A stretch of 64,000 nt of DNA from Thunnus maccoyii (GCF_910596095.1 NC_056550.1:19128501-19192500); one strand, 5' to 3'. Counted from the stretch's first letter, positions 53,401 to 63,635 are shown. The notes: a model not told the origin generated them from the sequence alone. Made by a program: numbers and translations.

Positions 53401-53957
53401 TTCAAGAGGAGAATAAGAATCAAGATGAGAATCAACCCACTTTGACCATCTCCTACCCAGGGACCTACAACTGCACAGTGTCTAATACCCAGGGCACCAA
53501 AACCAAATATTTCACTGTCACCGGAGCTGAAAGTAAGATATAGTTACTAAAGTCATTAAGTTTCTCAGCTTGTTCTACTCCGTCATTGTCTTGCATTGTT
53601 AATCATTCTATAATTCCTCCATGCTGTTGTTCTCCAGCAGGTCAACCTGGGACCACTGCTGGGATTTTAATAGCTGTGTTCTTTGTTTTCATTTTTATTT
53701 TGGGATGTATGGTTTATCACAAACAGAGAAACTCTCCTGTTGCAACGTCTGCATAGGTGAGCTCAGAGAGACAATAACATAAACTCCCATCTCCCACAGG
53801 GAATTACACGACCCTTGCAGCCATGATCGGAGTATTTCTGACCCTGGCAGCCCTGCTCTTCCTTGGCGGGTATTTTTTCGTGACACAGGACGGCACATTT
53901 TCCTTCTGCAAAGGCAGCTATATCAGAGGACAGCCTACCTCGTCAGGAGCTATATGA
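50446..53957 (+). CDS. ICAM-like membrane protein with three Ig domains and alternative anchors (ICAM-C)
   Basis: Shared exons 50,446-50,485, 52,283-52,558, 52,700-53,026 and 53,275-53,532 are followed by terminal exon 5a (53,641-53,756) or 5b (53,800-53,957). All junctions are phase 1, giving 338 or 352 residues. The signal peptide is short (MLFFIFAGLIACA). A longer frame exists upstream but has no ATG, so the ATG in ACCATGC context is chosen. Domain 1 has SCPIEIIP, a GMGWES motif with Glu55 at the integrin-binding position and four cysteines. Domain 2 has ANVAPARNLSVYWF and IRCEAWLNLGPAGP. Domain 3 is a compact Ig domain (ISLNCTATGNPMPSYSW, GTYNCTVSN). Both 5a (GILIAVFFVFIFILGCMVY) and 5b (LAAMIGVFLTLAALLFLGGY) encode a membrane helix with its own short tail and stop. 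AATAAA motifs at 55,294 and 57,143 could end a long 3-prime UTR. Which tail is used cannot be told from DNA. Confidence 0.88.
50952..51710 (+). mobile_element. complete hAT-type non-autonomous transposon, 759 bp
   Basis: Starts CAGTGGTGGAAGAAGTA and ends TGTACTTTACACCACTG, which are imperfect terminal inverted repeats. It is flanked on both sides by the identical 8 bases GCAATGAA (50,944-50,951 and 51,711-51,718). Short inverted termini with an 8-bp target duplication define the hAT superfamily. There is no transposase coding, so it was mobilised in trans. It lies in ICAM-C intron 1. Confidence 0.9.
53148..53195 (+). repeat. tail of a fish LINE/SINE-type repeat
   Basis: Contains CGTCACTTTGGATAAAAGCG then TCAGCTAAATGAAATTGTAA. 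The words CTTTGGATAAAAGCGTC-GCTAAATG are a very common 3-prime tail in teleost retroposons. Only the tail is recognisable, in the ICAM-C intron between domains 2 and 3. Confidence 0.6.
53641..53756 (+). CDS. ICAM-C alternative terminal exon 5a (transmembrane, tail 1)
   Basis: Follows a CTCCAGCAG tandem acceptor, so the exon could start at 53,638 or 53,641, changing one residue (Thr-Gly or Ser at the junction) without changing frame. It encodes SQPGTTAGILIAV, a membrane helix and a short basic tail HKQRNSPVATSA then TAG. The TAG is immediately followed by GTGAGC, a good donor sequence, but the stop already ends the frame. Confidence 0.75.
53800..53957 (+). CDS. ICAM-C alternative terminal exon 5b (transmembrane, tail 2)
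   Basis: Starts after CTCCCACAG, 43 bases beyond exon 5a. It encodes RNYTTLAAMIGVF, a membrane helix and a different tail (VTQDGTFSFCKGSYIRGQPT) ending in TGA. Joined to the domain-3 exon it keeps frame. The tail has a Cys next to the membrane and a Tyr (GSYIRG). It is not similar to tail 1. Confidence 0.75.
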
Positions 53958-56900
53958 GGAACTCTTTTTTTTTCTTTTTTTTTTTAATTCAATTTTGCAT
54001 GGCTTTGCAATGAAATGGTACCTTTTTTTTAAATGTTTTTTTGTGCTTGGAGAAGCACGATAAATTATGGTCTGTTCCGCATGCTCAGCTTGTGGGTTGC
54101 TGCTCATGTTTGTCCACTGTCACTTTAGAATGCACGATCCTATCAGCTGTCTTTAAATCTCAACTAATCCGTATTGTTCAATTAACAAACATTATGGTAA
54201 CACGCACTCAAGAAACCAGGATATGCAGATAATGGGAGAATTTGTTTACATGCACTGAAGTAACCTGGTTACTGTAATGCATTTATACATGCAGCAGGTC
54301 AGTAATTCGATTTCTCCATTACACCAACCTTATTTCCTGACTTTCGCCTTTGGTGTACAGTACCAGTCAAAAGCACACTCTCCCATTCCCTTGAATGAAA
54401 AAGTGTGTCCAAGCTTTTTCACTGGTATTGTATGTGTCGAAGCAGAGGACAGACAGCTTTCCTTGACAGCGTGAATGTGTCTGCATTTCACAAATAGTCA
54501 AATGTTCATCAGAGGAAATTGACTCGTGGAGTTCAGAGGCTACTTGTGTTCATGTCAGTTTGGGATAAAATTACTTTGAATAGGAGGATGCATCTGTGCG
54601 TGTAGCTGTCTCTCCTTTGATCCTACTGCGCTGTCGTCACAGTGATACTTCCCTGAACTCTTTCTCATGCCCATGCACAGTTCACACATATTAAAAGCAG
54701 CTTAGAAACTTGGTTACACACATATATGGTCAAGAAATTGGCTTTCTCAAGGATAAAATCTAGCTAGGGGAAGTCGGGTTTCTTTAATCCTCTACTCCAA
54801 TTACTTATACTTGAAAGCCAGCTGTAACCCAGTTACGCAAGTGCATGTAAACACACTGAGTGAATGTGTCATTGTTGTATCCAGAGTATTAACACACTAC
54901 TCTCTACTGAGCTTTTTAGCTTCTTTTAGGTCATTGTTTTGGTTTTATTGTCTGCGTGTTTAATGTATGGTTCAATCTGAAGTGCTCTGCAGCAGCAGCA
55001 GGCAGCTGTTTCAGACAAACAAGGCTCTGATAAACCCACTGCGCACCGACACCAAATACAAGACACAGTTAGCGACTAAATGGTGATGAAATTTAAACAT
55101 GGAAAAGGCCCACATAGCCTATATTTGTAAGGAGTTGGTATAGATCTTAGACTGCATGGTGGAGACTAAATCAGATATGAAAGGAGTATGTGTATTGGAC
55201 ACATTAGCCATAATAGGTTTTAGAAGGCCACAACAGGTCAGGACACTGGGTTTGTCAGCTTGTTGTAGAGTTCTTCTGCTTCCAAGGGGCCAAAATAAAA
55301 CACTAATGCTTTGCAAATGCCTTTTTGGTCAGTAGCTGCCCTCCTCTGGAAAAAGGTCTGTTTTTTATTACTGAAAATGTCTGATGATAAGTCATAGGAA
55401 ATATATTAGTGGGTATTTCTTGACTGTACTGCTTTAACAGCCATTGTTGTCTTATTGCTTGCATTATTTCCTTGTTACTTATCCTTTTTTTCTTTCTATA
55501 AGCAACACAAGAGCTCTAACCCCACACAAAAACAAATTTAAAGGTAAAAATTGATTTTCTCCTTCTCATGTTTTCATCCACTCAGGTAAATGGTGCTCAT
55601 TTTTTACCGCATGCTTACCAGACACTCAATAATACAGGTATAGTAAATACTTGAGAGTGTTCTGAACTATAATGTATTTCTGTTTAGGTGTTTGTGTGAT
55701 TATCATTTTTGGTAGATGTACTTGGGAAAACTTATGCTCATTTCTAGCTGTGTAGAATTGTTTTAGATTTAAGATTTTTATGCGCATTGGTACAGTTTCT
55801 GGGATGTTTAATTATTTTTTGCACTGAAAAGACTGACCACTCTGTGATGTGCCTGCAATTTTAGATATAGACATTCAGGTGTTTTATTGAAATTACCTGG
55901 CTATGAGCCACCAATAGGTGATTTCCATCAGTATGTTTTTGTTGTTGTGAAAGTTGAATTGATTGAAGAAGGGAACGTTTGTGTGAGAGAAGTTTTACGC
56001 GGAATTTAACTTAAAATGTTACTCTATTGTGTGCATGTGCAGCTTGAGCATATACATGAGTTGTTAAATTAAGCCAACTTCTCTGTCAGAATACTGATTG
56101 AGGCAAAGTCAAACCAGTGTCTTTCACTACTATGTTTCCCTGCCATCTTTTGTCAACCCCTTGCACCTCTCTTTCCCTCATTCAATCTGGCTTACATTAT
56201 ACAGTTCTGGGACCGCCATACTAATTAGCAGTGAACCAAGTGAATCTAAAGGAGAGTATTTGCTATCCTTCCTCCAGTCACTAGTATAAAACAATTTTTT
56301 TTTTTTTCCTGAAACCGTGTTCTTTATGTTCAGTCCCTGTCGCTGACACCAAAGGTCTTACCAGAAAGCACTGTTTGTTTATGCTCTGACTGTGTTGCTA
56401 TAACAACCTGGCAGAGGTTACTCAATTTGTCATGGAGTTTAAAAAAAGAAAAGTTTTATTATAGACGCATAAGCTGAACATATTTCTCTGGAGAACTTGA
56501 AGAAGGAGTAGCATATTCAAACTGAAGTGAGCATGTAATCTGTACATTGAGATTCCCAGCTGTGTTCTCCATGAATACACCAAAAAAGAAAAAAAAAAAA
56601 AAAAACCAACTGATTATTTGCTCGCTTGCACTGCAGTTGTGGTCAGAGCTGATATGCTGTGTAGCATTCTGGTCACAGTGTGAGTCCTGCAAGCTACAAG
56701 CTGCACAACACCAATACTCCTGCCTGCTGGGATTGTACAAAACATGGAGTTCAGAAGCAATAGGAGACAAGTATGCAAGCAGAAGTGAAAACAAACTTTT
56801 GTTCACAGCCTGTCATGATTTGACAATCAAATAAGAGGCAAATCATCATCAGTGGTTTTACAGCATATGATGGCTACGCTTCAGGATGGACTTTAGAGTG

Positions 56901-57460
56901 CAATGAAAACATCGAACACTTGACAGCATAATAAATAATTATGTGGTTTATCTCCATGTTCAAAGGTTATTCTGTCAGTTTAAAAAAGAAGAAGTTTGGG
57001 CTACAGAAGTATTATGATTTGAACTTGCTATAAATTGTAGTGTTTTGTAATTATTATGAATATATTGAAGATGTACTAGTGCGATACTTCAAAAGTGCCA
57101 ACTATCCCTTGTGTCAACCACATTTTGCTCTGCTTAGATAACAATAAAGCGGATACTAGTACTGTGTAGTGTTGCCTGTCTTCATTATTTCTGTTTGCTG
57201 TGGTATTTGTAGGCCATGATTTCCTGCCAAAAAATGGCCAAAGGCTCACTGAACTACAAAGGACTGGGCTGTCTCTTTTTTTTCAGAGGCCTACCACCTG
57301 TTAAATTTCCCTCTTTCCCTTTTACCCCCACCCCCAAAGTCAGCTGGGATGAAGGGGGCCCTTTTGTTCCAACATAGTTCCCTGCAGAGTTGCCAAGCTT
57401 GTTCAAGTTGGAATTTTCTTTCCCTGGCTCCTTAATCGACGGCTCTCTGCAAAAAATAAC
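53958..57460 (+). other. ICAM-C 3-prime region and spacer
   Basis: No further exon was found on either strand. It may contain a long ICAM-C 3-prime UTR ending near the AATAAA at 55,294 or at 57,143-57,148, the latter followed by GT-rich sequence. A poly-A run near 56,588 (about 16 bases) is present. A weak kB-like word TGGAATTTTC sits at 57,409-57,418, about 45 bases before the ICAM-D start codon. Confidence 0.4.
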
Positions 57461-59313
57461 ATGGGAGACAAGTTTCTGAAGTGGATTCTGACGCTTTGCA
57501 TGTTTTACTCAGGTAAGACGTTGGAGGCAGCGTGTTTTTTCCTCACTTGTTGGAGTTATAGATGACGTTTGGTACAGTAATTGTCTTATGAAATAGTTGT
57601 GCAGTGATAAATGGAAACGGAAGGAAAACGTGACATCCAGTCGATGATAATATTACGACCATCAGTGCAATAAGTTATTGTCTCTTTAAAAGACAGTCCT
57701 CGCATAATTTGATCATTCTGAATTATTTGGTATTTATTCTGGAGCCATGTAGCCTAAAATAGGCCTATTTGTGTTTAAGTGGCTGCACTATATCTGCACC
57801 TAAAATCATAACGGGACTACCGGTTAGTTAACGGTAAACAACAAAAACACACTTTGTATGCACGTTTGCAAGTTGGACTTTATGTGTTACAGCTAAAATA
57901 AACAAGGTGAAATTCTGTATAGATGAGTCAGGCCTACTAAGTAAATCTTCACTAAATAAATAATTAGCAGAAAGCTCTAAATTCACTGTTGTACACAGAT
58001 GTATTTTATAAACATTAGGCCTATTCTTGATTTACTATTTGCTATGTTTTAACAGGGTTACATAATAGGCACAAATAGCATGCTACAATAAACATGATGG
58101 TGCTAGCAGTGGAAGGTGGTGGTGATGACACCAGCTATGATGATAATGATGATGATGATTGCAGCTGTTTGTCTCAGTGTCAGGTGATGGTTGCTCCTTA
58201 ATCCTCAAGCCCTCCAGGGTTGTGGTGGGCTTTGGGGAGCCGGTGTCAGTCAGCTGCGAAGCCGCTCGCCCAGTACGTGTTCTGGGCTGGGAGTCGGCCA
58301 TCAGTGCTGCACACACTCAGCAGGAACTGTCTGTCCAGTGGAAAGTAGACAGTCTCATTGATTGGATAGAGGAGCCCATCTGCTATGGGGTGTTCTTCAC
58401 AGCTCCACGACAGTGTGAGGAGAAACTCAACCTTGTCCTCTACAGTGAGTCAACTCCTGCATAGTGTAGAGATAGACGAGTGGCATGACCCTGTTTGAAT
58501 GACATGACCTTTGTGTATTATTCATTTAGAAACCCCAGACAGCGTCTCCATCAGGCCTGTGAACCACACTGGCCCCATGGCGGAAGGAAAAGAGTACCAG
58601 CTGCTCTGTGAGGTTCAGAATATTGCTCCTGTGCAGTACCTCACCCTGAGGTGGTACAGAGGGCAGACCGAGGTTTATAACCACTCCTTCTCTGACCTTA
58701 CATCTTCCTCGCCTGTCCAAGTGTCTTCTATCCTCCTGATCACGCCAACCAAAGCTGACAATGGAGCACAGTACAGGTGTGTAGCAGAGCTGGAGCTCGG
58801 ACCAGAGGGACCACAACCACCTCCCACTGTGACCTCGGAGCCTCTTAATGCCTCTGTGTACTGTGAGTCATGAATGTTGAACTCATGAAGCTATTCCTAT
58901 CTTAAAACAGGCTCTCATGTGTTTGCAGAGTGATGGTACATCTAATCTTTGTGATCTTTTCTCCAGTTCCCCCAACGTTCCTCAGTCCTGAACCAGAAAT
59001 AGTGGACCTTACAGTGGGTAGTGAAATTACTTTAAACTGCACCGCCACAGGAAATCCCACACCTGTATACAGCTGGCAGTCCTCCCATCCCATGCAGGAG
59101 AGGATGGAGGATGAAGCTGTTCTTACCTCCTCCTCACTGCTCCCAGGGACCTACACCTGCACCGCCTCCAATACGCTGGAGAAGAAGAGCAAGCAGTTCA
59201 TTGTCAAGGCCAAGACCAAAGGTAAGAGGAAACTCTGAAGTGCAAATGTGCAAGTTGTCTTGATACACCGCGTCCTAACCAGCATCTTCTTTTACTTTTA
59301 CTTAGGGGTTTGA
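57461..59313 (+). CDS. ICAM-like protein with three Ig domains, predicted secreted (ICAM-D)
   Basis: Five exons, 57,461-57,512, 58,178-58,444, 58,530-58,862, 58,967-59,221 and 59,306-59,313, sum to 915 bases and 304 residues. All introns are phase 1. Exon 1 is a signal peptide (FLKWILTLCMFYS). Domain 1 begins GDGCSLILKPS and has LGWES with Glu56 at the integrin-binding position, plus cysteines at SC, IC and QC. Domain 2 has QNIAPVQYLTLRWYRG and YRCVAELELGPEGPQ. Domain 3 is close to that of ICAM-C (ITLNCTATGNPTPVYSW, GTYTCTASNT). The last exon adds only Gly-Val before TGA, so there is no membrane helix. An AATAAA at 59,478-59,483 gives a compact 3-prime UTR. The domain-1 acceptor may instead be 58,184, six bases on, deleting two residues. 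Secretion is inferred; a missed anchor exon elsewhere is possible but was not seen. Confidence 0.85.
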
Positions 59314-59477
59314 AACAAGCGATCCTGAGACGGGATCAGATACCAGGAGAATGCAACTACGGGGATTTTACTGTTGCATCTTTGGAGAAGGAATGAAAAT
59401 GAGTGCATTCATGACTCAACAGATATTTATAAGGGTCTTGTTATCAGCACACACTAGATCTCAAAGAAAAACACCTG

Positions 59478-59483
59478 AATAAA
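59478..59483 (+). terminator. polyadenylation signal AATAAA of ICAM-D
   Basis: Canonical hexamer 165 bases after the ICAM-D stop codon, followed by T-rich sequence. Confidence 0.6.
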
Positions 59484-60130
59484 CTTTTTTTGGTAAATAT
59501 CATTTTAATTTGTCAGTATTTTAACATGAATGGATTCTGAGATGAGGTAGAGTGTTGGTTTACGATATAGTGGATGTTGTTCGTGTGATATTCTGTTTTG
59601 AGAAATCTAATTTATATTGTCTTTTGCTAGACTTGTTTTCCATATTAATGAAATCACATTGTGTAACATTACAAATGTGTAGCTACTCTTTATATAGCGA
59701 TAATGACTACATTATCATTAATGTATGTGGTAAATTTAATTAATTAAGGCCATTACTGTAAATATGAACTGTTTCTTAATTTGCTTATCTTTATGAATAA
59801 AAGTTGAATTTAAAACATTGTTATATGTAACATTTTTATTTCTATTACAGTTATTATGGTATATGACACTTGACACTGTTTTTCAAGTGACAAAGTATAT
59901 TTTAAAAAACCATGCAACGCTAACATTTTGGTCACATAATAATGTAGAACAATTTATCATAATGTTTATATTAAAGCTTGGATTACACGTTAAAAACTTC
60001 TGGTTCAAAGCAACTTTTTGTGCCATTAATTTCTTCCCAGTATTAATGGAGTTTGTACCATATTATTTGACTTTGATACCACTGGGTGTCGCTGTTGCAC
60101 TTTTCCAGAGATTCCATTGGCTCGCTACAC

Positions 60131-60140
60131 GTCACGTGAT
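60131..60140. promoter_or_regulatory. E-box CACGTG in the cmc4 promoter region
   Basis: GTCACGTGAT lies about 190 bases upstream of the cmc4 start codon and close to a probable 5-prime leader (about 60,150-60,222). USF/TFE-type factors bind this word. Use in vivo is inference. Confidence 0.4.
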
Positions 60141-60323
60141 CAAAACATTGCCTAACAGGAGGAAGTAGCATTAGCGGCTACCATACTTTCTTCCTACAAC
60201 TAGCTACCCTCAAACGACAAAGGTGGCTGTCAGTTTTGTGTCATTTGATGCTTTACCTATTCTGCATTAGTCCAGCGCCCATTATAGCGGCTTCTGAACA
60301 TTATTGTCTGCTTTCTTTCAGGC

Positions 60324-60606
60324 ATGCCAAAGAAAGACCCGTGTCAAAAGCAAGCGTGTGCAATTCAGAAGTGTTTACAAGGTACAGCACACTTCAATGT
60401 CATTATAAAGATTTTAAAGCAACACCCACATTATTTTATTTTTTTGTTAACTTCGTCCCCTTCCTGCAGCTAACAAATACGTGGAGAGCATGTGTGAGGA
60501 TGTGATCAGAGAGATGAGACGGTGCTGTGAGACGCATGCTGCCAACTCCATCTGCTGCTCCGGCTTTAAGGACTCAAAACCCACGGAGAACACAAGCAAA
60601 ACATAG
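60324..60606 (+). CDS. cmc4: CMC4 mitochondrial twin-CX9C protein
   Basis: Two coding exons, 60,324-60,381 and 60,470-60,606 (phase 1 intron of 88 bases), encode 64 residues. The protein starts MPKKDPCQKQACAIQKCLQ and closely matches human CMC4 (p8-MTCP1), which is 68 residues. Cysteines 7 and 17, and 28 and 38, form the two CX9C pairs. Cys12, Cys39 and the CCSGF segment match the family's third disulfide. Such proteins are imported into the intermembrane space by the Mia40 relay; CMC4's exact role is poorly defined. The ATG lies just three bases... inside an exon beginning at 60,322, after an acceptor TTTCTTTCAG, so at least one non-coding 5-prime exon is expected upstream. The last residues (KPTENTSKT) are the diverged part. 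Confidence 0.95.
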
Positions 60607-60712
60607 CCTCTTGCATGACGGGGACAATGTCAGAAGGAAATACTGTGTAAATGTTGTAATAATTATCTAACATTGTGTGTATAAGGCTGAACAAACAACT
60701 GGAATTTATTGT

Positions 60713-61226
60713 TTAAAGTCCCCCTCCACTCAAAATGATGTTTTTCTTCTTGTTCCTTCAATGGGATGTTTGAGCTTCAACCGTGCAGAATGATGTATGT
60801 GCAGAGTTTGACACCAGAAAGCTGTTTTCATATTCATCTGCTGAAAGTGGAAAGTTGCTCTGTGCTCACTGAAAATCCAATTTTAAGAGATGTGAGAGGT
60901 TGGAAGCCAATACTGGTCCAATATTCAACTTACATAAGTGTGATGTGGAAACTTGAAGCCTCCAGTGCACAAACACTGAGAATTGACTTTACAGTGAAGT
61001 GGGAAACATCTTGTGTCCAGCAGTTAAACTTTTGAGATGAAATATATTTGCATATTTATAGATTCTGGGATTTTTAATGAGGGAGGGAAAAGCAGATGCT
61101 ATTTGAAGGATTTTAACATGATAATTTGATTAATTTTTTTGTGGAAAAACTATCAGACATAAATTATTATTCAAAGTAGAATATTTTACATACATCTTAA
61201 AACATGTCTGGAGAGGATCTTTAAAG
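60713..61226. mobile_element. MITE with TTTAAAG termini, possibly piggyBac-like
   Basis: The left end is TTTAAAGTCCCCCTCCA and the right end on the opposite strand is TTTAAAGATCCTCTCCA, so imperfect inverted repeats flanked by TTAA. A TTAA flank is the piggyBac target duplication, but the inner termini match only in part. A diverged relative is at 42,310-42,640. It starts about 105 bases after the cmc4 stop codon, so it may form part of the cmc4 3-prime UTR. Confidence 0.5.
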
Positions 61227-61740
61227 CCACTGGAAACCCAAATCCACAATAGCCTTGTAACTACGTAATTTAGGGTCTTATGTATATAATAGCAATCATC
61301 TAAAAAGTATTAGAAATTAGTTTCAATCCAAATTTGAAATTTTGTCACTTAGGTTTTAAACTTTCCTGATACTAAGTTTGAATTGGGTATGGTTATGCTT
61401 GGACATTTATTACAAAAATTAAGCAATAAATTCGGCAAACCAATCATAAACAAAATAAAATTGGGAGAATTTGATGTTCTAAAAAGCCTTAAAAATATAT
61501 CAGATTGTTTAACTGTCTGTCATGGCAGGCATGTCAGTTTTTGCATGTCACTGCAGGAAAGACAGGTATTATTAATGACATTATAACCCACCTATTTGAA
61601 GTGAAGTCCATGATAAGGTTATTAGTTCTACCTGTGTTTGATGAGTGAAAATGGCACAACTCTCTTACACAGTCACAACAAAAAGTTTAACATGATGAGC
61701 TGACAAATGAAGTATTTATTATAAAGTAGTTGTTGTTTCA
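61227..61740. other. non-coding spacer
   Basis: AT-rich sequence without a supported exon or recognisable repeat. Confidence 0.5.
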
Positions 61741-62265
61741 AGCCTTGTTATCAAGTATGAGGCACACTTGTTTGTGCATGTCAGCGCTGAGCTACACACA
61801 CAGTCAAACTGCAGATGTGACTTGCTGAAGGCCACGCACATACCTTTAGTATCAAATGTAAATACACATTTGATTTTCACTATGTGATCACCAAGTATAA
61901 ATATAGAAAGTCTGCTGTTTTAGCTGTCTGTCCTTTCAAATGAAGTATTTGTTAAAAGGGAGTTTGACAGAATTATTCAGCTTTTTGTGTCACTGCATGC
62001 ATGTCTTGTTATCAAGTATGAGGCACACATGTTTATGCATGTCAGCGCTGAGCTACCAACACAGTCAAATTGCAGATGTGACTTGCTAAAGGCCCTGCCC
62101 ACCCACAGTAAACTCACCCAGGAGATCTAGATTGTTTTGGCTGATTAGAATAACTGAAAACAGGTTTGGATCTTTACTATCAAATGTTAAAACACAGTTG
62201 ATTTTCACGATCACTAAGTATAAATATAGAAAAAATGCTGTTTTAACTGTCTATCTTTCAAATAG
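61741..62265 (+). repeat. tandem duplication, two units of about 190-260 bp
   Basis: Unit 1 (about 61,744-61,935) and unit 2 (about 62,003-62,265) share CTTGTTATCAAGTATGAGGC, GCATGTCAGCGCTGAGCTAC, CAGATGTGACTTGCT and AAGTATAAATATAGAAA in the same order. Unit 2 contains an extra segment of about 60 bases (near 62,105-62,165) not in unit 1. Confidence 0.85.
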
Positions 62266-63299
62266 GTTGGCATCATTAGGCGCCTCTGATGCAGGATGCA
62301 GTTAATAGACCTATTTTTATATACAAAGATCAAATCACTGAAAGGCATTAGTTAACCTTATATGAGAAACTCATTTAGTGATACATTTAAAATGACCGTC
62401 ATTTATAGATGTCTGTATAGGCGATACATGATGTAGAGAGTAAAAATATTCCAGCTTTTGTTTGCAGGGCTCAAACATGCATGTTACAAAAAACACATGT
62501 TCAGCGACAGGAAATGAAGAAAATGAACTGAAACCGAACTGAAAATGAAATGACTGAACCTTGAGTGTCACCACCATCACATTAACACCATCAACATCAT
62601 CCGGTGCAGTAAAACAATGTTTCAATCCATTCATAAGAACTGGCCCAGCTCTTACCTTATCAGTGTCTGATCACTAATAAAACTAAGGCATTTTTTTCAA
62701 GCATAGATTTTTCCCACCTGAGATATGTTTTTAGAAATTCAGAAAAGACATTGATATAAATTGTACATTTTGTTGTAATTCCCCTGAGATTTCTGTTCAT
62801 TTATTTTGGCACTGCCCTTTTGTGAGACTTTTTCAGAACAATTTTTGTGCTTTTATCAACAGCCACAATGATGAATATGGATATTTTGAAACATATAATT
62901 GAATGTAATATAATGAAACATGTATTGATACATGTACTATTTGATATCCTAAAAGATAATACAAATTTGAATTCTCAACGGTATATTACTAATCTTTTAG
63001 TTTTCTTCTCATCTTTCTAATTTTATTGGTTGAATTTCATATTCATAAATGCAAATTTACTTCATGAAGAAGGTCAAAAAGTAGGTTACACTCAGGCTAT
63101 TTTTAAAAAAAAATTATTTATTTATTTTTTTTTAAGGCCGTGAGAACTGTTAATAGTTTGTTTGTTTTTTAATCTTTACATCTATTAAAATTCCCCTAGC
63201 TTGGACTCTCTAAATTATAGGAATTATACTTGAATGGTTATTTTGTCGTATAAGTAAATTGCATTTGCTCCTTTGTGCCAATCAAGAAGAAGGGAGTTA
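62266..63299. other. non-coding spacer before cdc37
   Basis: AT-rich, with no exon or clear repeat apart from A and T runs near 63,105-63,135. The ACCATC-type trinucleotide runs near 62,570-62,600 are short. Confidence 0.5.
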
Positions 63300-63309
63300 A
63301 AAAATACAA

Positions 63310-63440
63310 AATAAAAAAGCTCCTCCGCCTTCCGGCGTCGTACGTCCATGTGACGGAGTGACGTCCCGACGTGCTGACGTCTAACGGAAATTTGCAGCAG
63401 TTCTTTCTAGAAGCTTGTAGCAGTCTGACGCTAGCTCACT
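63310..63440 (+). promoter_or_regulatory. cdc37 proximal promoter with ETS, CRE-half and heat-shock elements
   Basis: A CpG-rich block contains CTTCCGGCG (an ETS-type core), repeated GTGACG/TGACGT half-CRE words between 63,350 and 63,385, and TTCTAGAAGCTTG at 63,405-63,417. The last is a heat-shock element of the form TTCnnGAAnnTTG. It lies about 220-330 bases upstream of the cdc37 ATG, and no TATA box is evident. Motifs are seen directly; their use is inferred. Confidence 0.5.
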
Positions 63441-63635
63441 CCAGAAAAATCTATTTAAGTTACTCTTGGCAAAACGCAGCCGGCCGCAGCATTGAATATA
63501 AACACACATTTCAGTGCAGCGTCCTTCTGTTATATGCTTTTTGATTAAACACTCGGGTTAGCCTCGTTTAGCCCACTAACTTAGCCGAGTCATAACCCAA
63601 GCTAACGCTGTTTGCGTTAGGTTGTTGCTGGCATA

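Noticed and set aside
53757..53799. A 43-base intron joining ICAM-C exons 5a and 5b
   Set aside because: Donor and acceptor words exist, but exon 5a already ends in a stop and 43 bases is shorter than nearly all vertebrate introns; mutually exclusive ends are simpler.
59818..60168. Open frame with hydrophobic stretches after ICAM-D, as a missing anchor exon
   Set aside because: AT-rich frame lying beyond the ICAM-D polyadenylation signal; no phase-1 acceptor gives a clean helix and stop.
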